NCBI GenBank assembly: GCA_965223305.1
Contig: CBDCWT010000058.1
Location: 1 to 64,000 of the forward strand
Length of the DNA stretch: 64,000 nucleotides
DNA from: CBDCWT01 sp965223305
GTDB lineage: Bacteria; Planctomycetota; Planctomycetia; Pirellulales; Pirellulaceae
Direction: 5' to 3'
Part shown: one piece after another, positions 44,591 to 53,356 of the stretch
How the letters are laid out: each line of letters starts with the position of its first letter
Position numbering within the stretch: the stretch's first letter is position 1
Made by a program: the position numbers and the translations under genes
The notes under the pieces: generated by a model
The model's input: the letters and a program-made list of their open reading frames with translations, nothing else
Database searches by the model: none
What the model was told of the DNA's origin: nothing

Positions 44591-47509
44591 TCACCTGGAT
44601 ATCAACTCCTCGTCATCAGCAATCATTCCCGTTTTAGCACTGTGCAGCCACATCTTGATCATCGTCAAGAGCCGGTCGATGTCGACCGGTTTGGTTAGAT
44701 AGTCGTTGGCGCCGACTTCGATCGCCTTATCTCGATCTTCGGACATACCTTTAGCCGTCAATGCGATGATCGGCAGTGAATGGAACTGATCTCGCTGGCG
44801 GATCCGTGAGATCGCTTCATATCCATTCATGACGGGCATCATGATGTCCATCAGAACGATGTCGATGGCCGGTTCGGAATCGAGTTTCTCCAGTGCGAGT
44901 TCTCCGTTGTCGGCAACGGCGACGTTCAACCCCGCGTCGCCAAGCGTCCTCGACATCGCAAACGCGTTGCGAACGTCGTCATCGACCACCAAGACATGCT
45001 TGCCTCGTAGTGTTTCGTTCGGATCGTGAAGGGAGTGAATGGCTTCGCGCTGCGATTCCTCCAACGATGCATCTCCGCGGTGCAGAAACACGGAAACGGC
45101 GTCGAGCAGCATGGCAGGTACGCCGTCTCCCTTCGTCACAACTCGAGCTGCGTAGCGGTTGAGAATCGCGCAGTCGTCCCCCTGCAGCCCTTTGCCGGTG
45201 TAGACAATAATCGGAGTTGCCCGGCAATTCTCGTACTGATGCAGCCTGCCGATCAGCTCGATACCGGTCATGCCCGGCAGACGGAGATCTGTCACGATGC
45301 AGTCAAAGTGGCGATCGGCAACTTGTTCGCAGGCCTCCTCCGCAGATTTCGCCCGTACAATCTCCAAACTGTCACTGTCGAGTAACGCCGTGATCGCCAC
45401 CTGGGTATCATCGTTGTCCTCGACGACGAGCAGTGTGTTCGTGGTCGCGCCCAATACGTATTCGAATTGTTCGAACGCGCGATCGAGATCGTCCGGCGCG
45501 ATTGGTTTCGCAATATGCCCAATCGCTCCGAGTTTCTGTGGCATCGTTTCGGGATCGTGTGCGGAGATCGTACAAACAGGGATATGCCGCGTCGACAGAT
45601 CTTCCTTTAGCAGCCGCAGGAAGTCGAATCCATCAATAAAGGGGATCATCAGGTCGAGCAGGATGCAGCTTGGCGAATACTGGTCGGCCAATTGCAGGCC
45701 TGTCACACCATCACCAGCCACGAGGCACTTGTATCCCCGCTGGCGAATCTGCTTGAGCAAGACTTTCACCAACACTTCGTCGTCCTCGATCAGCAGCACT
45801 GTCTTGTCGCCGGGGCGAATGCTGCGACGATCGTCAATCACGATGGCCGGCTCTTCAGGCTCATTCTCTTGTGGCGCGGTGGTGTCGGGAAGCGATGTCC
45901 TCGCCTCATCCTGCACGGAAGCAGGTCGGCTGTTGTCGAACGCGCGCTCACCCTGAGCATCTGACTCTCGCCTGTTTCGACGCGTTTGCTGGACTTGAGT
46001 GGCGGCACCAGACCGGCTGGTCGCCGCCTGCTGCGTGGCGATCAACGAGCAAGCTTCGAGTTCAGCGGCGTCGGCCGGTTTTTCTTTGGGTATAAAGAGC
46101 GTAAACGTGCTGCCCTCTTGTGGAACGCTGTCAACGTGGATTTCTCCGCCGAGCAGTCGCGCCAGCTGGCGCGAGATAGTCAAACCCAAACCGGTCCCGC
46201 CGTAGCAGCGGGTTGTGGAACCATCGGCTTGTTGAAATGCTTCGAAGATCGCTTGTTGCTTTTCTTTCGGAATGCCGATTCCGGTATCACTCACGACGAG
46301 GGCAATCGTGCCGTCAGCGCGTAACTCCGAGCGGCGAAAAAGTGTCTCGGGCGAAGCGTTGGTTACACGCAACTTCACACTTCCACGCTGAGTGAACTTG
46401 ATTGCGTTGGACAGCAGGTTCTTGAGAATCTGTTCGAGGCGCAGTCCGTCTGTGATGACTTCGTTCGGCACACTCTCTTCGACATCACACTCAAAGTCAA
46501 TATTCTTCCTCGTTGCCTGATGTTCAAGTTGTCGTTCGACGTTGCGAGCAGTGTCCGCCAACCGCACTGTTTCCCACTGAACCTGCAGCATTCCTGCTTC
46601 CACCTTTGACAGGTCGAGAATGTCGTTGATCAATCGCAGTAGATCTTGCCCGCCGTCGTAGATGACGCGGGAAGACTCTACTTGCTCCTCCGTGAGGTTG
46701 CCCTCTCGGTTGTCCATCAGCGACTTCGACAGAATCAGCAGACTGTTGAGCGGTGTCCTCAATTCATGGGACATGTTGGCTAGAAACTCGGACTTGTATC
46801 GACTAGCCTGCTCAATCTCCTGGGCCTGCTGCTGGACTGCAGCCATCGCCTCTTCTATCTGCCGGTTCTTTGTCTCGATATCGCGTTTCTGTTTCTCCAG
46901 CGACTCGGTTTGTTCTAGTAGCGATTCGTTAGCGGACGAAATCTCGTCTTGCCGCTGCTTGAGCTCCTCGCGCAACCGCTCCGAGCGTTCGAGCAGCTTC
47001 TCGGTCATCTGGCGCTGCGCGTTACTGTCGAGCACGACGCCCAGACTGTTGACGAGCGTGTCTAGCAGATCTTGTTGCTGGGCCTCAAGAGGTTTGAAGA
47101 CGGCAATTTCGATGACACCTTGTATCTCCTGCTCGTGCAGAATAGGCATCACGTGCACGCTCAGCGGAGCGCGCTGCCCAACACCGGATTGAACGCGAAC
47201 GTAGTCCGCTGGAACGTCCGTCAACTGAATCTGTTTCTGCTCCAGGGCACATTGGCCGACGAGCCCTTCGCCGAACTCAACAGTGTTCTTCGTGTGTCTC
47301 CGTTCATCCAGGCCGTAGGTGCCGATCAGCGCTAAACTTCGACGTTCGTTGGTCCGACCGTCGTTTCGCCGGTTGCGGATGAAAAATGCGCCCCGTAACC
47401 AGCTCCCATCAATGGTGCGAGACTGGAAATCACTTGCTGTGCACAATCGGCTACCGAAGTGACACCTTGTAAGTCGTTCAGAATCTGGCCCGAGTGCACC
47501 TTCGACCAC
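44591..47509 (-). CDS. Hybrid histidine kinase, C-terminal part (GAF, HisKA, HATPase, three receivers); frameshifted from upstream frame
   Basis: The frame from about 47385 down is the continuation of the NIT-PAS protein at 47332-49182; residues encoded upstream of that point are not homologous in character. It holds the main part of a GAF domain (FFIRNRRNDGRTNERR... GTYGLDERRHTKNTVEFGEG), a long coiled coil, HisKA (MSHELRTPLNS), HATPase (NLLSNAIKF, DTGIGIPKEK, GGTGLGLTIS), then three receivers. Receiver 1 has LLDLMIPFIDG, receiver 2 TDLRLPGMTG, receiver 3 LMDIMMPVMNG. Receiver 2 ends KGDG instead of the usual KP, so it is atypical. Adding one T to the run at 47382-47386 (+ strand A-run) joins both frames through YGAHFFIRN. 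The joined protein would be near 1,540 residues. Confidence 0.85.
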   Translation of the reverse strand: MVEGALGPDSERLTRCHFGSRLCTASDFQSRTIDGSWLRGAFFIRNRRNDGRTNERRSLALIGTYGLDERRHTKNTVEFGEGLVGQCALEQKQIQLTDVPADYVRVQSGVGQRAPLSVHVMPILHEQEIQGVIEIAVFKPLEAQQQDLLDTLVNSLGVVLDSNAQRQMTEKLLERSERLREELKQRQDEISSANESLLEQTESLEKQKRDIETKNRQIEEAMAAVQQQAQEIEQASRYKSEFLANMSHELRTPLNSLLILSKSLMDNREGNLTEEQVESSRVIYDGGQDLLRLINDILDLSKVEAGMLQVQWETVRLADTARNVERQLEHQATRKNIDFECDVEESVPNEVITDGLRLEQILKNLLSNAIKFTQRGSVKLRVTNASPETLFRRSELRADGTIALVVSDTGIGIPKEKQQAIFEAFQQADGSTTRCYGGTGLGLTISRQLARLLGGEIHVDSVPQEGSTFTLFIPKEKPADAAELEACSLIATQQAATSRSGAATQVQQTRRNRRESDAQGERAFDNSRPASVQDEARTSLPDTTAPQENEPEEPAIVIDDRRSIRPGDKTVLLIEDDEVLVKVLLKQIRQRGYKCLVAGDGVTGLQLADQYSPSCILLDLMIPFIDGFDFLRLLKEDLSTRHIPVCTISAHDPETMPQKLGAIGHIAKPIAPDDLDRAFEQFEYVLGATTNTLLVVEDNDDTQVAITALLDSDSLEIVRAKSAEEACEQVADRHFDCIVTDLRLPGMTGIELIGRLHQYENCRATPIIVYTGKGLQGDDCAILNRYAARVVTKGDGVPAMLLDAVSVFLHRGDASLEESQREAIHSLHDPNETLRGKHVLVVDDDVRNAFAMSRTLGDAGLNVAVADNGELALEKLDSEPAIDIVLMDIMMPVMNGYEAISRIRQRDQFHSLPIIALTAKGMSEDRDKAIEVGANDYLTKPVDIDRLLTMIKMWLHSAKTGMIADDEELISR

Positions 47510-49182
47510 GTCTGCTGCTCCATCTCCGCGACGGTGTTCTCGAGATCGTTCTTGATCCGAGTTTCCTCGGTCGTGTCGCGGACGATGCCGGTGAAGTAGG
47601 TTTCACCATCCATCGAGAAGACACCTAACGACAGGAATAGTGGAAAAGTCGATCCGTCCTTGCGCAACCCTTTGACGTGCCTCCCCTTCCCAATCACTCC
47701 GGCTGTCTTGCCGCTCAGATAGTTCTGCACGTACGAATCATGCTGTGAGTGCCACGGTTCCGGAACGAGGATGTTGATGTTTTGACCCTGTATCTCCTGC
47801 TCAGAATAGCCGAACAACTTTTCCGCCGCACGGTTGAAGAATACTACTTGACGCTGCGAGTTGATCGTGATGATGCCATCAACGGCCGTATCGGTGACTG
47901 TCCGATGCATGTCCTCGCTTGCTTCAAGCGCAGCTCGGTGCTCTCGTTGATGCAGTTCCATTCGCTGGAACGAACTCAGGCACCACCAGCCACCGCTGGC
48001 CACGATGCCAAGTACGAGGCAGCTCAACCCATTCACGACCCCCAGCCGCAACGTGGCAGCGGCCTTGATGTTCTCAGCTTGATCGTGCAGCTTCGCGGCC
48101 AGGTAGTTCTCAACCTTCCGCAGAATGTCAATCCGCGCGGTTGATGTATCGAACCACTCGGCGGGATCGATATCGAAGTTACCGGTATCCGCGTTTTGGC
48201 GAGCTACTGCGCGCATCCGCTTCACGTGGGCGACCCTGGGATCGGACATCGCGTCGTGGTAGAACTCACGGTCGCCATCCGACGACGTTGCCAAGAAACG
48301 CTGCAGATGCAGCTGCTGAAAATCATTCAGATTATCGAACGTTTGGTAGAGCTGCTTGCCAAATCGATCGGCCGCAAAGACGTTGGACAATACCGCGCGT
48401 TCTCTTCCCGAGTACTCTTTGACACTTAGCAGGCTGAGATAGGCATTCAGACGACGCACCTGCGCTGCATTCTCGCTGACGTTCGAGACCTCCTCGACGA
48501 CCGCTAGACATTTTTCATTGAGCTGTTTGAACCAATCTAGTGTGGCGTCAAGCGAAACCGACCTGGAGCGGATATTCCTGCGCAGCTCGTCGAGTTCTTC
48601 GAGTTGTGAAGCCACCGAGTGAAGCCGGAACAACACTTGTCCAGAACCCGCCGCGTTCCCGTCAGCCCCATCCTCCGCTAAATCGTCACTCTCGTCGCTC
48701 ATCCGCATGAGGCGTGAATGCAGCTCGGCGCCGCGTCTCGTCGACAGCAGAAACTGCTCTAGGCGGTTCAACTGCCGGTCGGTCTGAGTCCACCGATCAA
48801 TCAACTCTGCGAGATAGTCGTCCGCAGATACACTCAGGTACAACACAGACACGCCGCGTTCCCGCTGAGTCTCATGCACAAACGCCCCAATCCGCTCGGC
48901 GATGTCGACGAGCTCGTCGACGTGTTGCGCATTCCGCAGCACTCGATGAGTATCTCGAAACGCCACATAGCTTGTGACCAGTACGCCCAGTACAACGACG
49001 ACCAGAAAGGAAGTCAGCCGCCACGTCAGTCCTTCAAACCTCCTGCTAGACCGTGCAGTAGCATCGCCGCGGCGATGCGCTGCCGCAACGGCTAGTAAAT
49101 CTAGCCTAGGGCCCTCCCCCCGAGACATCTGCTGAGAGGCCGGCCTCCTACCGACCGTTTCTAAGGCATCGCTTTGGTCCAT
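47332..49182 (-). CDS. Hybrid histidine kinase, N-terminal part (NIT, PAS, start of GAF); frameshifted
   Basis: About 616 residues in this frame. One membrane helix (SFLVVVVLGVLVTSYVAF, about 58-76) leads into a periplasmic NIT domain (IGAFVHETQRERGVSVLYLS; YSGRERAVLSNVFAADRF), a second helix (about 385-405, LGVVNGLSCLVLGIVASGGW), and a PAS domain (VDGIITINSQRQVVFFNRAA, KLFGYSEQEIQGQNINIL). The frame then enters a GAF domain (VADCAQQVISSLAPLMGAGY) and ends abnormally after about 15 foreign residues. The next frame continues the GAF; see 44591-47509. The ATG at 49182 has GAGAAG just upstream; an in-frame GTG at 49200 lacks a site. If the break is real, this product is a sensor without a kinase. 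Confidence 0.85.
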   Translation of the reverse strand: MDQSDALETVGRRPASQQMSRGEGPRLDLLAVAAAHRRGDATARSSRRFEGLTWRLTSFLVVVVLGVLVTSYVAFRDTHRVLRNAQHVDELVDIAERIGAFVHETQRERGVSVLYLSVSADDYLAELIDRWTQTDRQLNRLEQFLLSTRRGAELHSRLMRMSDESDDLAEDGADGNAAGSGQVLFRLHSVASQLEELDELRRNIRSRSVSLDATLDWFKQLNEKCLAVVEEVSNVSENAAQVRRLNAYLSLLSVKEYSGRERAVLSNVFAADRFGKQLYQTFDNLNDFQQLHLQRFLATSSDGDREFYHDAMSDPRVAHVKRMRAVARQNADTGNFDIDPAEWFDTSTARIDILRKVENYLAAKLHDQAENIKAAATLRLGVVNGLSCLVLGIVASGGWWCLSSFQRMELHQREHRAALEASEDMHRTVTDTAVDGIITINSQRQVVFFNRAAEKLFGYSEQEIQGQNINILVPEPWHSQHDSYVQNYLSGKTAGVIGKGRHVKGLRKDGSTFPLFLSLGVFSMDGETYFTGIVRDTTEETRIKNDLENTVAEMEQQTWSKVHSGQILNDLQGVTSVADCAQQVISSLAPLMGAGYGAHFSSATGETTVGPTNVEV

Positions 49183-49280
49183 TTTCTTCTCAATTGGCAC
49201 TGTTTAGGAAGAATTCATGTTTCTGTTGCCCCAATTAACAGATGGACCGCCGCCTTGGACGACTCCCTTGTTGATCCCCA

Positions 49281-50411
49281 CTACGCTGAGACAGATGCCA
49301 CGTCCGGCTCTAATCTCGTTACAATTCTCTCCGCGAGCTCACGGAACGATGCGGACACCACATGCTGTGCATCACTGCACATTGCCGGCGTACCGTCCGC
49401 GCTACACCTGGCAAGAAAGTCGACGTCGTGCACAATCACGTAAACGTCCTCGTGACCAAGGGCCTTCTTTAATTCGTTGATGCCGCGCCGATGACCCAAT
49501 GGAGAACGGTTAACGAGCGCCACCGAGACGTTGAAGTCTTGAACACCGTTGCCGGTGAGATGCTTGAGCGTTTTCTGTGCGGCGGTCATCGACAGCGGTT
49601 CGGTGTCCGAAACGACAATCACTCGGTCGGCCGCACGGAGGACGATGTCCGTCGCAATCCCGGCGCAGCGCGGCAGATCTGCGATCACGTATTGGGCCGC
49701 ACGGCCGGCGTGCTTTAGAAAACCCTCAGTTGTCGGAACGTCCCACTCCGAGCAAACCGAATGGCAAGTGTCGAGAGGAACGAAACGCAAGCCCGAAAAG
49801 TGTTTCACAAGATGGCGCTGTAGGTGGGCAACGGTCTCGCGATTGATGCTGAGATCGCAAGACTGATCCGAGATACCTAGCAGACTCGCTGCCGATCGAT
49901 TCCCGCAAGCCAGCTCGGCCAACAGCGTCGTCTTGCGATTGGACGCCAGCGCCACTCCTACATTCAGGGCCAACGTGGTTGCACCGACACCACCCTTCGC
50001 TCCTACCACAGCGATCACGCCGCCGGACGAAGCCGACTCTCTCACTTGCTGCTTCCGCAACACCGCCGCAACACGGGCCCGCAGAACTTGGTTCGAGAAA
50101 GGTTTTGTAATGTAGTCCAGCGCACCGCTGTTAAGGCACTCGACGGTCAAGTCATCCTTCGACATGGCGGTTAGCATGATGACAGGAATGCCGCTAGTCG
50201 CTGCAGTCGACTTGAGAGCCTTTAACGTCATCAGCCCGTCTTGGCCACTCATCATGATGTCAAGCAGAATCAAATCGGGCGGTGTCCCTTCCACCTTCTG
50301 AATCACGTCGCGCCCATCAACTGCTTCCTCAACGACGTAGAAATCGGAGAGGGCATCGGACACCACGGCACGACAATCGGCATCGTCATCGGCGACTAGA
50401 ATTCGCTGCAT
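49281..50411 (-). CDS. Receiver-MinD/CpaE-like ATPase fusion
   Basis: 376 residues. The receiver (about 4-120) has Asp51 in LLDIMMSGQDG and Lys in ITKPFS. It is followed by a deviant Walker A ATPase of the MinD/ParA superfamily: VVGAKGGVGATTLALNVG near 136, VIADLPRCAGIATDIVL and VIVVSDTEPLSMTAAQ. The layout is that of CpaE-type proteins, which usually place Flp pilus machinery at a cell pole. In CpaE the receiver-like domain often lacks the phospho-Asp, whereas here it is complete. No pilus genes are nearby, so the target of positioning could instead be the sensory proteins of this island; that is speculation. It is just upstream of the NIT-PAS kinase and may share its transcript with the genes on the same strand. 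Confidence 0.88.
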   Translation of the reverse strand: MQRILVADDDADCRAVVSDALSDFYVVEEAVDGRDVIQKVEGTPPDLILLDIMMSGQDGLMTLKALKSTAATSGIPVIMLTAMSKDDLTVECLNSGALDYITKPFSNQVLRARVAAVLRKQQVRESASSGGVIAVVGAKGGVGATTLALNVGVALASNRKTTLLAELACGNRSAASLLGISDQSCDLSINRETVAHLQRHLVKHFSGLRFVPLDTCHSVCSEWDVPTTEGFLKHAGRAAQYVIADLPRCAGIATDIVLRAADRVIVVSDTEPLSMTAAQKTLKHLTGNGVQDFNVSVALVNRSPLGHRRGINELKKALGHEDVYVIVHDVDFLARCSADGTPAMCSDAQHVVSASFRELAERIVTRLEPDVASVSA

Positions 50412-50489
50412 TATCGTATTCCTCGTTCGCTGGTCACCAGCATTCGCATTTGCTGAACGTGAGCTCGTAGCGGCAGTACTCCTGCGTTC

Positions 50490-50864
50490 CTACGATTCGC
50501 CAGCAAAGGTCTTGAACCTATGATGCATATCGTTCAGATCTAACGGCTTCGAAATGAACTCGTCGCAACCGGCTTGCAGCGCTCGCCGCCTCTCGTCCGT
50601 CATCGCGTGAGCAGTTACTGCCCAAATTCTAGCGCCGGCCAACTCGGGCATCTTCCTCAGCCGCCGCGTGGCTTCGAGTCCGTCAATGCCAGGCAGCTTG
50701 ATGTCCATCAGTACAAGATGTGGTTTTAGTTTTGGCGCGATCGCCACCGCGTCTTCGGCGCTACCCACACAGGTAAGCTCCGCCTTCACGGAATCCAGAT
50801 CGAACACATCCTCGATCACCATCCGGTTGAGGAGATCATCTTCGACAAGCAGGACTCGGCACAC
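50490..50864 (-). CDS. Single-domain response regulator
   Basis: 124 residues consisting of one receiver domain: acidic residues VEDD, phospho-acceptor Asp54 in LMDIKLPGIDG, Thr in AVTAHAM and Lys in ISKPLD. With no output domain it probably acts as a phosphate shuttle or sink, or as a diffusible partner for HPt proteins (CheY/DivK style). It sits between a receiver-first histidine kinase (upstream, 50989-52233) and the receiver-MinD protein (downstream), all on the minus strand. The lone HPt at 24547-24906 and the HPt of the CHASE8-like kinase are possible partners. Confidence 0.9.
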   Translation of the reverse strand: MCRVLLVEDDLLNRMVIEDVFDLDSVKAELTCVGSAEDAVAIAPKLKPHLVLMDIKLPGIDGLEATRRLRKMPELAGARIWAVTAHAMTDERRRALQAGCDEFISKPLDLNDMHHRFKTFAGES

Positions 50865-50988
50865 GATGTTGGTTCCTAAATTTGAATTGAGATCTGTTTA
50901 CCACGCTTAACCTGCGCGCCGCGCTCCCCTGTCAGAGCGGGCTGATCAAGCTAGGTTGTCAAGTTACGCTAAGCGAACACCTGCTGTT

Positions 50989-52233
50989 TCAGTTTGAATC
51001 GGCTACATAAAGTTCGTCGTGACGGGTTGCTGGCCCCTCTGACAACGCCGGACACGGCAATGTGACCGAGAAACAACTTCCTCTGTCTGGCTCGCTCACG
51101 ACAGAAATCAGTCCGCCCAGCATGTCGACGTAGCTCTGGCAAATGGCTAGCCCGAGCCCCGTCCCCTTGATCGAATTCGAAGTTGATTCCCGTACCTGAT
51201 GGAACTTCTCGAAAACACGAGGGAGCACTTCCTCAGCAATACCGATGCCGGTATCCTCGACCTCAAACAAAATCGAGTTTAGTGACGAACAACAAGCTTC
51301 GTCGCCGCCGGCAGGTTGGCACTCGAGCCGTTGCTCGCCTACCTCCGAAGATCGTGGCTCGCACCTTGCGGTGATCTTCCCAGAACGCGTGAACTTGCAC
51401 GCGTTGGACATCAGATTCAGTAGTATCTGTCGCACCTTCTCACGGTCGGAATTGATCTGCAGCGCACCGTTGCAGCCGGTTACCTCGAGTTCGACACCGT
51501 CGGCGAGCACGGGTGTGCACGATTCAGCAACTTCGCGGACCAGCAGCATGGCGTCGAACCGAACAATGTTGACCTCCATCTTGCCGGATTCGATCTTGGC
51601 AAGATCTAAGATGCCGTTGATCAGTTCCAGCAGATGATTACCACTTTTGAGAATCTTCCCGAGTCGATCTTGCTGGTGATTGTTGAGAGGGTGTTTGTGG
51701 GTTCGCTCCAGCAGCCCCTGTGAGAATCCGATGATGGCGTTCAGCGGCGTTCGCAACTCGTGCGACATATTGGCCAGGAACTCACTCTTCGCACGATTGG
51801 CGGCTTCCGCTGTGCGGCAAGCCTGCTCGAGGTCCCGATTTACTCTTTCGAGTCGATCGTGAGCTTCCTTCGATCGCAACACAGCTCGGATGCGAGCCTC
51901 GACCATCGGCATACTGAAGGGCTTACTAACGTAGTCGTCCGCACCAACGTCGAGCCCAGCTACTATGTCTTCATTGGAGTCCTTCGCTGAGATCATCACA
52001 ATCGGAATCGACTTCAACCGACTGTCGCTCCTTATTCGCCGACATACTTCGTAGCCATCCATCTTTGGCATCATGATGTCGAGCAGCACGCAATCTGGGT
52101 GCTTGTCCTCCGTAATCGTAATCGCCTGTTCGCCCGAGTAGGCCTCGAGCACTTCGTAGCCGGCATCCGCCAACTCGTAGGCCAGCAGCTTTACGTTATC
52201 AGGTATGTCGTCGACAACGAGGATGGCTGTCAT
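50989..52233 (-). CDS. Receiver-first histidine kinase (soluble)
   Basis: 414 residues, no membrane segment. Receiver about 3-120 with Asp52 (LLDIMMPKMDG) and Lys104 (VSKPFS), a coiled linker, HisKA with His158 (MSHELRTPLNA) and HATPase (NLMSNACKF, DTGIGIAEE, GTGLGLAI). A Glu/Cys-bearing loop (about 305-330) interrupts the HATPase, as in the kinase at 43155-44474. Like that protein it would be set by its own receiver. It is the first gene of the minus-strand half of the signalling island. The perfect 13-bp hairpin at 52395-52427 lies about 160 bases before its ATG. Confidence 0.9.
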   Translation of the reverse strand: MTAILVVDDIPDNVKLLAYELADAGYEVLEAYSGEQAITITEDKHPDCVLLDIMMPKMDGYEVCRRIRSDSRLKSIPIVMISAKDSNEDIVAGLDVGADDYVSKPFSMPMVEARIRAVLRSKEAHDRLERVNRDLEQACRTAEAANRAKSEFLANMSHELRTPLNAIIGFSQGLLERTHKHPLNNHQQDRLGKILKSGNHLLELINGILDLAKIESGKMEVNIVRFDAMLLVREVAESCTPVLADGVELEVTGCNGALQINSDREKVRQILLNLMSNACKFTRSGKITARCEPRSSEVGEQRLECQPAGGDEACCSSLNSILFEVEDTGIGIAEEVLPRVFEKFHQVRESTSNSIKGTGLGLAICQSYVDMLGGLISVVSEPDRGSCFSVTLPCPALSEGPATRHDELYVADSN

Positions 52234-52394
52234 CTGGCTGATCTCGGGTACTAGGTGTTAGGTCGAGTTACGATGAGATAGTGATCTGAGTTGCGAGCTG
52301 CGCCAGATCGGCACACACGAAGAGTGAGCCCTAATGATTGACAGCCGCGCCCTGAACGCTCGATGAGGACAATCGGCCAGCTGTGTTCTTCAAC

Positions 52395-52427
52395 CACAAT
52401 CGCTTCCAGCGCGAGGAAGCGATTGTG
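52395..52427. promoter_or_regulatory. Perfect 13-bp stem, 7-base loop hairpin
   Basis: CACAATCGCTTCC and GGAAGCGATTGTG are exact reverse complements separated by AGCGCGA. No T-run follows on either strand, so it is not a standard terminator. The position, about 160 bases upstream of the first kinase gene of the minus-strand group, fits a regulator binding site or an RNA structure in the leader. Confidence 0.5.
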
Positions 52428-52986
52428 CTGTGATCTGTCAGCGGTTTCATGGCCCGACCCCATCCCGTTACTCGTCCATCCGCGCACAACAATCCGTAGA
52501 AACAGCAGTGGTGCAGATGCCAGTAGTGGCCAGACTCCAAAGAAGCAGATGGGAGTCGTGTTGCGCAGGACTCAACACGCCACCTGACTTGGAGTCCTCG
52601 CTCGACCAGCGGCTGCCTACGCTCGCCCGACGGTTGGAGACTTCAAACTTGTTCCGCCCCGCGCTTTTGTCGAGGCTCTTCAAATTCCAAATCGTCACGT
52701 TCGAAACGTAGTTCACCGACATCCGTTGTCAAACAACGGCCAAACAACGCTGACACGTAGTTGTTCGGTCGTTAGACGGAGCGCTTAGGAAGTTAGCGCT
52801 ACGAGGTACCTAGGCATTCCTCGTTCGTAACCCGAAGCGTTAGTTTAGATGTCGCGTGTTTGGCTTAATCGCAGCTTCAGCAAACACAAGCGAAAGAACA
52901 GGCATGACCCTCGCTGGTCCGTCCCCCGGCAATGCGCTGTGCCTCGAGAAAGCAGAAGTGCTACGCAACACTGTTAAGGATTTCTA

Positions 52987-53041
52987 GTAGCCGAATTCGC
53001 CAGAAGCTCGCAGTCCACCGAACTCTGGCGAGTTCGGCTAC
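52987..53041. repeat. Interspersed palindrome (GTAGCCGAATTCGCC family)
   Basis: The left arm GTAGCCGAATTCGCCAGAA and the right arm CCGAACTCTGGCGAGTTCGG pair around a shortened centre. The flanks AAGGATTTCTA and GATCGGATAGCGGCG match those of the copy at 28067-28130. Confidence 0.68.
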
Positions 53042-53149
53042 GATCGGATAGCGGCGTAGTCTCCTGTGGCTAAACTCAGTGCAAGATTATTAGGGCTAAA
53101 AAAGTTGCATTAGCGTATCTTTCTGGTACCTGTTTTACCAACCCGGCTC

Positions 53150-53222
53150 TGTGTCCTCTGTGCCTCGGTGTTTCTTACTCTTGGCTGTCTTGAAACACAG
53201 AGGGCACGGAGATCACAGAGAA
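53150..53222. repeat. Long imperfect inverted repeat
   Basis: The arms CTCTGTGTCCTCTGTGCCTC and GGGCACGGAGATCACAGAG, with GGTGTTTC and GAAACACA next to the loop, pair over about 28 bases with a few mismatches. Similar sequences are scattered in many environmental bacterial genomes; function unknown. It lies beyond the 3' end of the RND pump gene. Confidence 0.55.
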
Positions 53223-53356
53223 TGAAGGCCGCGAGTATGTTCCGAGCGGGCAGATGATGTCGATCCGGGACTGCTCTTCGCGGAGTTGCTGCATCAAAGC
53301 GCATTCGGGCTCGTCAGCTCACACGTGCCCACTCCGCGATCAGCTGCCGCTGGCCC

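Larger units (their letters stand above)
52234..53356. other. Large intergenic region with hairpin and repeats, no supported gene
   Basis: 1.1 kb between the first kinase gene of the minus-strand group and the RND pump's stop. It contains a perfect hairpin (52395-52427), a relic AACCCGAAGCGTTAG at about 52830, a full interspersed palindrome at 52987-53041 and an inverted repeat at about 53150-53222. Short minus-strand frames around 52251-52722 overlap one another in different registers and have no ribosome site; they may be decayed coding sequence, but I cannot name a source. Confidence 0.5.

Noticed and set aside
47375..47395. Programmed -1 frameshift joining the two halves of the NIT kinase
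   Set aside because: The reading register around the A/T run does not fit a standard X XXY YYZ slippery heptamer, and no stem is obvious after it. A one-base indel explains it better.
52251..52722. Minus-strand frames upstream of the receiver-first kinase
   Set aside because: Overlapping frames in different registers, with no conserved motif and no ribosome site. Possibly remnants, but no source gene could be named.
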